NCBI GenBank assembly: GCA_023436385.1
Contig: JAEZJH010000398.1
Location: 1-10,513, forward strand
Length of the DNA: 10,513 nt
Source of the DNA: Pseudomonadota bacterium
GTDB lineage: Bacteria; Myxococcota; Myxococcia; Myxococcales; Vulgatibacteraceae
Direction: 5' to 3'
Part shown: piece by piece, positions 5,334 through 10,513 of the stretch
Layout: each line of letters begins with the position of its first letter
Position numbering within the stretch: position 1 is the first letter of the stretch
Program-made: the position numbers and the translations under genes
Notes under the pieces: model-generated
Database searches by the model: none
What the model was told of the DNA's origin: nothing
What the model saw: the letters and a program-made list of their open reading frames with translations, nothing else

Positions 5334-6158
5334 ATGAGTAAAAAAGACGATCAGGTATCAAGTACGCCGCTGCAGGTACGGGTCCGCCGGATCCACCGCC
5401 GGGACCTCAACAAGACCTGGGAGTTCGTGAAGCTCGTCTTCCGGGACGTGAACCGCGAAACCGTCGAATACCAGCGGCCGCGGTCGAAGCGCCGGTTCCT
5501 CGAGGTCTACGACCAGGAAGGGATCGAGCAGCTGCTCTTCGAGACCGACCGGGGCGATGTGGTCGGCTACGCCGAGTGCGCCTTCGACGCCACCGGCGAC
5601 GACAACTGGATCAACCCGCGTTACTTCGACAAGCGCGGGATGCGGCCGCTCTACATCGAGGAGCTGGCGGTCCACCCCGACTACCAGGGCCAGGGGGTCG
5701 GCTCCTTCATCCTCGACCAGCTCCAGCACCTCGCCCGGGTCCGCGGTTGCACGCACCTCGTCCTCGAGGTGGCGGAGAACAACGAGTCCGCGCTCTCCTG
5801 GTACCGCCGGCGGAACTTCTTCAAGCTCGATGCGGCCATCTTCATGGCGCAGAAGCTCTCCGCGGAGCCCGAACTCCTGCCGCCCCGCAAGCTCCCGGTC
5901 CGCCGCCGGACCGCGGCCGCCGGGATCGACACCAAGAAGGCCGGCAAACGCCAGAAGGCCAAGTCCGATTCGGAGCCGCCGTCCCGGGTGGCGCTGACGG
6001 TGGCCACCGCGGCGAGGAGCCGGTCGGCCTCCCGGTCCCGGACCACCAAGCGGGCGCCGAAGCTCACCGTGGCCGCGACGCCGGTCGAGCCGGAGGCGGA
6101 GGGCGACTCCGCTGCGGTGAAGCTGCCGATGGCGCTGGTGACCGAGGTCAAGCGGTAA
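5334..6158 (+). CDS. GNAT-family N-acetyltransferase with a basic C-terminal tail
   Basis: 274 aa. GNAT enzymes transfer acetyl from acetyl-CoA to an amine of a protein or small molecule; the substrate is unknown. The fold spans about 13-176. Motif A is PLYIEELAVHPDYQGQGVGS (105-124) with the acetyl-CoA loop Q118-GQGVG123. Motif B is LVLEVAENNESALSWYRR (142-159), in which Y157 is the usual general acid position. The N-terminal part is rich in Arg (VRVRRIHRRD). Residues 183-274 are an added low-complexity tail of K, R, S, A, T and P (KKAGKRQKAK, SRSASRSRTTKRAPK), reminiscent of nucleic-acid-binding histone-like tails. ATG 5334 opens with a run of A-rich codons; a reading from 5268 would add an Arg/Pro stretch unlike the family. 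No Shine-Dalgarno sequence precedes the ATG. TAGAGT (5317-5322) resembles a -10 box only 11 bp upstream, so the mRNA may be nearly leaderless. Confidence 0.87.
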   Translation: MSKKDDQVSSTPLQVRVRRIHRRDLNKTWEFVKLVFRDVNRETVEYQRPRSKRRFLEVYDQEGIEQLLFETDRGDVVGYAECAFDATGDDNWINPRYFDKRGMRPLYIEELAVHPDYQGQGVGSFILDQLQHLARVRGCTHLVLEVAENNESALSWYRRRNFFKLDAAIFMAQKLSAEPELLPPRKLPVRRRTAAAGIDTKKAGKRQKAKSDSEPPSRVALTVATAARSRSASRSRTTKRAPKLTVAATPVEPEAEGDSAAVKLPMALVTEVKR

Positions 6159-6200
6159 CTCCGGCGACGGCTCCGGATCCCGCGCTGCTCCACGGCTCGG

Positions 6201-6229
6201 CCCGGCCTTTCGTGGCCGGGTTCCCGGCC
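6201..6229. terminator. Triple-arm GC hairpin after the GNAT gene (candidate terminator)
   Basis: CCCGGCC (6201-6207), loop TTTCGT, GGCCGGG (6214-6220) is a perfect 7-bp stem, then TTCCC. A second CCCGGCC (6223-6229) can pair with the same GGCCGGG arm, so two structures compete, although the second must open its end pairs to make a loop. It starts 42 bp after the GNAT stop in a 204-bp gap. There is no real T tract, so termination by this hairpin alone is uncertain. Confidence 0.4.
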
Positions 6230-6338
6230 CGGCTCGTCTCGGCGCGCCGCCGGCGGCGGCCCGTGCGCGCGCCGTGTTCCGGGCGTCACGCTCCGCCCGT
6301 CCGGGCCTGGTCCGGTTGGCGACCGCTCCCTAGCTTTC

Positions 6339-6362
6339 CGGGACTCCCGCACAGGAGTCCCG
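6339..6362 (+). promoter_or_regulatory. Perfect 9-bp hairpin holding the Shine-Dalgarno and abutting the ATG
   Basis: CGGGACTCC (6339-6347), loop CGCACA (6348-6353), GGAGTCCCG (6354-6362) is a perfect 9-bp inverted repeat ending at the base before ATG 6363. The Shine-Dalgarno AGGAG (6353-6357, spacing 5 nt) lies almost wholly inside the 3' arm, so folding of the mRNA would hide it. TAGCTT (6331-6336) upstream could be a -10 box, which would put the transcript start at or within the left arm. The same dyad could instead be a DNA operator over the start site. The repeat is directly seen; the regulatory role is inferred. Confidence 0.6.
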
Positions 6363-7256
6363 ATGGCCCGACCCGCTCTCCCCCTCGCCGTGGCGCTCGC
6401 CACACTAGTCACCGCCTGTGCGACGCCGGGCGCCCTGGTGATGCCGCAGCTCCCGACCAACGTCCCCGATCCCGGGCCGCGGGAGCGGATCCGGGTGGTC
6501 ACCTACAACCTCCACTGGCACCGCATCGAGCCGGGGCCGCGGTCGGCGGCGATCCTCGCCGAGCTCATGGCCGCCGACGCCGACGTGATCGCCCTCCAGG
6601 AGGTGGGGACCTGGTTCGCGGAGGCGCTCGCGGCGAGCGGCTTCTGCCAGGCGGGCGGCTACGCCGCCACCAGCATCGAGGGCGAGACGCTGGCGCCCAG
6701 CCGGCTCCTGCTCCTCACCCGCTTCCCGGTCCGCTCGACGCTGGTGAAGCGCCTGGTGCGGGGCGAGCGCTCGGTGGTGATCACCAAGCTCCAGGTGAAC
6801 GGCCGGCCGATCGCGGTGGCCAACGTCCACCTGTCGAGCCGCCTCACCCAGAAGAAGCTCCGGACCGAGCAGCTCCGGGAGGTCCTCTCCCTCCTCGGCG
6901 ACGACGAGGCGATCCTCCTCGGCGACTTCAACTTCGGCGACGGCGACGAGCCGGAGTCCTCGACCATTCCCGCGTCGTTCGTCGACTCCTGGCGGAAGGT
7001 GAACGCGGGCGATCCCGGTCTGACCTGGAACCGGGAGGCGAACACCTGGGCCAATCGCAACTCGTACGACGGCGAGCCCTCCCGGCGCATCGACCGGATC
7101 CTGATCCGGTCGAGCCGGCTCGAGCCCGAGGAGGCCCGGATGCTCGGGCTCGCCCCCGCGCCCTTCGCGGACGGGCGCCATCCCTCCGACCACTTCGGCG
7201 TGGTGACGACGATCCGGGACGCCGGGCCGACGATTCCGGCGCCGCGCGATTTGTAG
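6363..7256 (+). CDS. Endonuclease/exonuclease/phosphatase (EEP) family lipoprotein
   Basis: 297 aa. EEP-fold enzymes are metal-dependent phosphodiesterases or phosphatases acting on DNA, RNA, phosphoinositides or sphingomyelin; the substrate here is unknown. Residues 1-19 are a lipoprotein signal with lipobox VTAC (C19), so the enzyme should be anchored outside the cytoplasm. Catalytic elements appear in order: TYNLHW (N49), LQEVG (E80, metal ligand), NVHLSS (H156), LLGDFNFGDGD (D188, N190), SRRIDRILI (D244) and HPSDHFG (D276, H277). The segment LTWNREANTWANRN before the RRIDRI block resembles EEP proteins of the TDP2-like and sphingomyelinase-like branches, but I would not assign either. All key residues are intact. 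ATG 6363 has AGGAG 5 nt upstream, inside a hairpin. It converges with metH, 17 bp between stops. No phage or toxin genes are nearby. Confidence 0.9.
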   Translation: MARPALPLAVALATLVTACATPGALVMPQLPTNVPDPGPRERIRVVTYNLHWHRIEPGPRSAAILAELMAADADVIALQEVGTWFAEALAASGFCQAGGYAATSIEGETLAPSRLLLLTRFPVRSTLVKRLVRGERSVVITKLQVNGRPIAVANVHLSSRLTQKKLRTEQLREVLSLLGDDEAILLGDFNFGDGDEPESSTIPASFVDSWRKVNAGDPGLTWNREANTWANRNSYDGEPSRRIDRILIRSSRLEPEEARMLGLAPAPFADGRHPSDHFGVVTTIRDAGPTIPAPRDL

Positions 7257-7273
7257 GGCGCCGGCGAGCCGAC

Positions 7274-10200
7274 TCACCCGGCCAGGCCACCGGGCTTGAG
7301 GCGAACCGTGTAGTAGGCGGCGTCCGGGTGGTGGATCACCAGCGCGGAGGTGGACTGCTCCGGGACCATCTGGTGGGCCTCCGTGAGCGTGACCCCGATC
7401 GCGCGGTCGGGCCGAAGCAGCTCCCAGAGCTTCCCGTGGTCGGAGAGCTCGGGCCACGACGGATAGCCGGGCGAATAGCGGCGCCCGCGGCCCTCGGGGA
7501 TCCCCAGCTCCCGACGGACCCGCCGGTGGAGCCACTCCGCCAGGCCCTCCGCCGCCTCCACGGAGAGGCCATGGAGGAGGTAGGCGTCGAGGTAGCGGCC
7601 CTCGCCGTGGAGCGCCTCGCCGACCTCGGTGGCCCGGGGGCCGACGGTGACCACCTGGAAGGCGGCGACGTCCGGGCCCTCGGCGGCGGGGCGGAAGTAG
7701 TCGGCGAGACAGAGCCAGGGCGAGTCGGGCATCCGGGGGAACTCGAACCGCGCCAGCTCCCGGCCGGAGCCCGCGGGATCGAGCACCGCCAGCGCGTCGC
7801 CGTCGGCGTGGACCGGGAAGTAGCCGTAGATCGCCTTCCCCTCCAGCCACCGCTTCTCCACCGCCTCGACCTCGAGGGCCTCGAGCCGTGGCCGGAACTC
7901 CGCGAGGAGGCGCTCGTACTCCGCCCGATCCTTCGAGCGGACGCCCCAGGACAGCTTGAAGAGCGAGGCGTGGTCCATGCACGGGAAGACCTCGGGCATG
8001 GGGATCGGATCGAGCACCCGCGTGCCCCAGAACGGCGGCCGGGGCAGGGGATCGACGCGCGGGGTGGTGCTGCGCTTACCCTGGGCCCGCGCCGCGGCGA
8101 CGGCGCGCTCCTCCTCGGGGCTCGCCGCGTCTCCCTGGTCCCGGGCTCGCCGCGCCCGGCGGATGGTCTCCTCGAAGAGCGCGGTCCGCGCCGCCGGATC
8201 GACCAGCCGCTGCGCCGTGGCCAGCCCCTCGAAGGCGTCCTTGCAGTAGTAGACCCCGCCCTGGTACGGCGCGTCGCCCTCGCCGAGCAGGATCCGGTGG
8301 CCGAACTTCCGGTTGATCGCCGCGCCGCCGACCAGCACCGGGAACCGCAGCCCCCGCCGGGACAGCTCCTCCACGCAGGCCGGCATCTGCCGCGAGGTGG
8401 AGACCAGGAGCGCGGAGAGGCCGATCGCGTCGGCCCCGATCTCCACCGCCTTGTCGAGGATCGTTTGCACCGGCACCTGCTTCCCCAGGTCGTGCACCTC
8501 GAAGCCGTTGTTGGCGAGGATGGTCTTCACCAGGTTCTTGCCGATGTCGTGAACGTCGCCGTAGACGGTGGCCAGCACCACCCGGCCCTTCACCGTGGCG
8601 TCGTCCTTGTCGAGGAAGCGCTCGAGGTGGGCCACCGCCCGCTTCATCACCTCCGCGCTCTGGAGGACGAACGGCAGGATCAGCTCGCCGCGCCCGAAGC
8701 GATCGCCCACGTCCTTCATCGCCGGGAGGAGCACCTGGTTCAGCACCGCCACCGGCGCGGCGCGGGAGATCGCCTCGTCGATCGCCGCCTCGATCCCCTC
8801 CGGGATCCGGTGGAGGATCTGCTGGTGGATCCGCTCCTCGGCCGGCAGCGCCGCGAGGCGGGCCCGGGCCTGGTCGGGCCGGGCCGCCGGCTCCCCGCGC
8901 CCCTCGAAGCGCGCGATCAGCCGCTTCAGCGCGTCGGGCCGCCGGGCGAGCACGAGATCGAGGGCCAGCTCCCGCTCCTCCTCGGGGATCGACGGCCAGG
9001 GGAGCAGCTCCCGGGGATTGACGATCGCCAGGTCGAGGCCGGCCTGCGTCGCCAGGGTGAGAAACACCGAGTTGACGATCGGCCGGGCCGCCCGGGCGAG
9101 CCCGAAGGAAATATTCGAGACACCGAGGATGGTGTAGACGCCGGGCAGCCGCTGGTGGATCCGCCGGAGCGACTCGATCGTCTCCACCGCGCTCCGCTCG
9201 TACTCCGGCTGCCCGGTGGCCAGGGTGAAGGTGAGGGGATCGAAGATCAGCTGCGACGGCGAAAGGCCGTACTCCTCCACGGCGATCCGGTGGAGCCGCT
9301 CCGCCACCTCGAGCTTCCGCTCCGCGTCGAGGGCCATCCCCCGCTCGTCGATGGTCATCGCCACCACCGCGGCGCCGTGACGCCGGACCAGGGGCAGGAC
9401 CTTGCGGATCCGTTCGCCGCCCTTCTCCAGGTTCACGGAGTTGACCACCGGGCGACCGGGCAGGACCTCGAGGGCGGCGGCGATCACCTCCGGCTCGGTG
9501 GAGTCGATCACCAGCGGCGCCTCCACTCCCAGCGAGAGGAGCTTGCACAGCCGCGCCATGGTGGCCTTCTCGTCGCTCCGCTCGGTGAGGGCCACGCAGA
9601 CGTCGAGCAGGTGGGCGCCGCCCTCCACCTGCTCCCGGGCGAGGGCGACGATCCCCGGCAGGTCCCCGGCGAGGAGCAGCTCCTTCAGCTTCCGGGAGCC
9701 CTGGGCGTTGATCCGCTCGCCGACCAGGAGCGGCCGAGGCTGGAGGTCGAGGGGCACCGCCTTCAGCATCGAGGCCGCCATCGGCGTCGGCCTCCGGCCC
9801 CGACGGCGGCCGCCGGCGAGCCCCGCCACCCGCTCCGCGAGGAGGCGGATGTGTTCGGGCGTGGTGCCGCAGCAGCCGCCGACGATGTCGACCCCCAGCT
9901 CGGCCGCGAAGGCGGCGGTCTCCCGGGCGAAGGTCTCCGGATCGAGGCGGTAGGCGGCCCGGCCCTCGACGTTCTCCGGCATTCCGGCGTTGGGGATCAC
10001 GCTCACCGGCTTCGAGGCGTGGGCGGCGAGGTAGCGGACCGCGTCGCGCATCTCCCCCGGGCCGGTCGAGCAGTTCATCCCGATCACGTCGCAGGGGAGC
10101 GGCTCGAGGATGGCGAGCGCCGCGCCGACGTCGGTGCCGAGAAGCATCCGGCCGTTGGGATCGAGGGTCACCTGGGCGATCAGCGGCACGTCCCGGGCGG

Positions 10201-10513
10201 ACTCCCGGAGGTAGCGGGCGGCGCCGGCGATGGCCGCCTTCAGCTCGAGGATGTCCTGGGAGGTCTCGAGGATCAGCGCGTCGCAGCCGCCCTCGCAGAG
10301 CGCCCGCGCCTGCTCGTGGTAGACGCGCTCGAGGGCGGCGTAGCCGAGCCGGGAGAGGGCCGGATCGTCGGAGGCGGGGAGGAAGCCCGTGGGCCCCATC
10401 GACCCGGCGACGAAGCGCGGATGCCCGGGGGTCGAGAACCGGTCGGCGGCCTGCCGGGCCACGGTGGCGGCGCGGAAGTTGATCTCGTGGGTCCGCCGGC
10501 CGGCGCCGTACTC
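7274..10513 (-). CDS. metH: Cobalamin-dependent methionine synthase MetH (N-terminus outside window)
   Basis: 1079 visible residues; the frame runs off the right edge, so roughly the first 90 residues and the start are missing (judged against E. coli MetH, 1227 aa). It methylates homocysteine to methionine using methyltetrahydrofolate and B12 in the cytoplasm. Domain order: homocysteine domain with zinc ligands in MNCSTGP and GGCCGTTPEH (Cys pair near 9869-9874); pterin domain (PLLVGERINAQGSRKLKE, then GVSNISFG); the B12 cap (VGDRFGRGELILPFV); B12-binding domain with YGDVHDIGKNL (His near 8550), LSALLVSTS and VGGAA; and the AdoMet reactivation domain ending RYSPGYPSWPELSDHGKLW and HPDAAYYTV. 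All four modules are present, so reactivation by reduced flavodoxin or a similar donor is expected. An Arg-rich linker (GGRRRGRRPTP, near 9785-9820) joins the first two modules. A cobalamin riboswitch, if any, would be outside the window. Confidence 0.96.
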   Translation of the reverse strand, partial: EYGAGRRTHEINFRAATVARQAADRFSTPGHPRFVAGSMGPTGFLPASDDPALSRLGYAALERVYHEQARALCEGGCDALILETSQDILELKAAIAGAARYLRESARDVPLIAQVTLDPNGRMLLGTDVGAALAILEPLPCDVIGMNCSTGPGEMRDAVRYLAAHASKPVSVIPNAGMPENVEGRAAYRLDPETFARETAAFAAELGVDIVGGCCGTTPEHIRLLAERVAGLAGGRRRGRRPTPMAASMLKAVPLDLQPRPLLVGERINAQGSRKLKELLLAGDLPGIVALAREQVEGGAHLLDVCVALTERSDEKATMARLCKLLSLGVEAPLVIDSTEPEVIAAALEVLPGRPVVNSVNLEKGGERIRKVLPLVRRHGAAVVAMTIDERGMALDAERKLEVAERLHRIAVEEYGLSPSQLIFDPLTFTLATGQPEYERSAVETIESLRRIHQRLPGVYTILGVSNISFGLARAARPIVNSVFLTLATQAGLDLAIVNPRELLPWPSIPEEERELALDLVLARRPDALKRLIARFEGRGEPAARPDQARARLAALPAEERIHQQILHRIPEGIEAAIDEAISRAAPVAVLNQVLLPAMKDVGDRFGRGELILPFVLQSAEVMKRAVAHLERFLDKDDATVKGRVVLATVYGDVHDIGKNLVKTILANNGFEVHDLGKQVPVQTILDKAVEIGADAIGLSALLVSTSRQMPACVEELSRRGLRFPVLVGGAAINRKFGHRILLGEGDAPYQGGVYYCKDAFEGLATAQRLVDPAARTALFEETIRRARRARDQGDAASPEEERAVAAARAQGKRSTTPRVDPLPRPPFWGTRVLDPIPMPEVFPCMDHASLFKLSWGVRSKDRAEYERLLAEFRPRLEALEVEAVEKRWLEGKAIYGYFPVHADGDALAVLDPAGSGRELARFEFPRMPDSPWLCLADYFRPAAEGPDVAAFQVVTVGPRATEVGEALHGEGRYLDAYLLHGLSVEAAEGLAEWLHRRVRRELGIPEGRGRRYSPGYPSWPELSDHGKLWELLRPDRAIGVTLTEAHQMVPEQSTSALVIHHPDAAYYTVRLKPGGLAG

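Noticed and set aside
5171..5341. Small open frame of 56 residues from GTG 5171, ending just after the GNAT ATG
   Set aside because: It runs through the three hairpins, has a weak ribosome binding site and no recognisable protein features; a coupled leader peptide is conceivable but unsupported.
7257..7273. Bidirectional terminator between the EEP gene and metH
   Set aside because: The 17-bp gap holds no inverted repeat or T tract that I can see.
6405..9548. Long - strand frames opposite the EEP gene and out of frame within metH
   Set aside because: They conflict with intact EEP catalytic motifs and with the full MetH domain order.
9770..9785. Possible internal ATG splitting metH into two genes
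   Set aside because: The frame is continuous with correct domain order and no stop or gap, so a single MetH is the simpler reading.

Overview
The window is about 10.5 kb of very GC-rich bacterial chromosome (my impression is over 70% GC, with G or C in most third codon positions). The proteins are Gram-negative: a beta-barrel outer membrane protein ending in phenylalanine, lipoproteins, and a periplasmic or membrane-anchored cytochrome c. A clear sigma-54-type promoter, compact gene packing and the style of the lipoproteins and acetyltransferase fit a deltaproteobacterium/myxobacterium (Myxococcota). That placement is inference from gene style and was not tested by a search. No mobile element, CRISPR array, tRNA or rRNA was recognised. 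|| Layout: (1) 1-390, + strand, the C-terminal part of an RsuA-type 16S rRNA pseudouridine synthase, cut by the window start. (2) 412-1473, - strand, a stand-alone LigC-type ATP-dependent DNA ligase, convergent with rsuA. (3) 1626-2939, + strand, divergent from ligC, a membrane-anchored penicillin-binding transpeptidase. (4) 3085-3612, + strand, a hemerythrin-like HHE protein with an excellent ribosome binding site. (5) 3792-4745 and 4823-5152, + strand, a two-domain outer membrane protein followed by a small monohaem cytochrome c, behind a near-consensus sigma-54 promoter. (6) 5334-6158, + strand, a GNAT acetyltransferase with a long basic tail, preceded by a gap full of hairpins. (7) 6363-7256, + strand, an endonuclease/exonuclease/phosphatase-fold lipoprotein whose Shine-Dalgarno sequence lies inside a perfect 9-bp hairpin abutting the ATG. 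(8) 7274-10513, - strand, cobalamin-dependent methionine synthase MetH, which runs off the right edge and lacks its N-terminus. || How the genes fit together: the flanks (rsuA, metH) are housekeeping genes. The middle, 1.6-7.3 kb, is a same-strand series of mostly separately controlled genes linked to the envelope, redox or oxygen/iron binding (PBP, hemerythrin, OMP, cytochrome c, lipoprotein). Only the OMP/cytochrome pair looks like an operon. I see no convincing new multi-gene system. The best leads are regulatory or architectural: the sequestered ribosome binding site, the sigma-54 promoter on the OMP gene, the OMP itself (a soluble N-terminal domain joined to a small barrel), and the acetyltransferase tail. 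No gene-free stretch is longer than about 205 bp.
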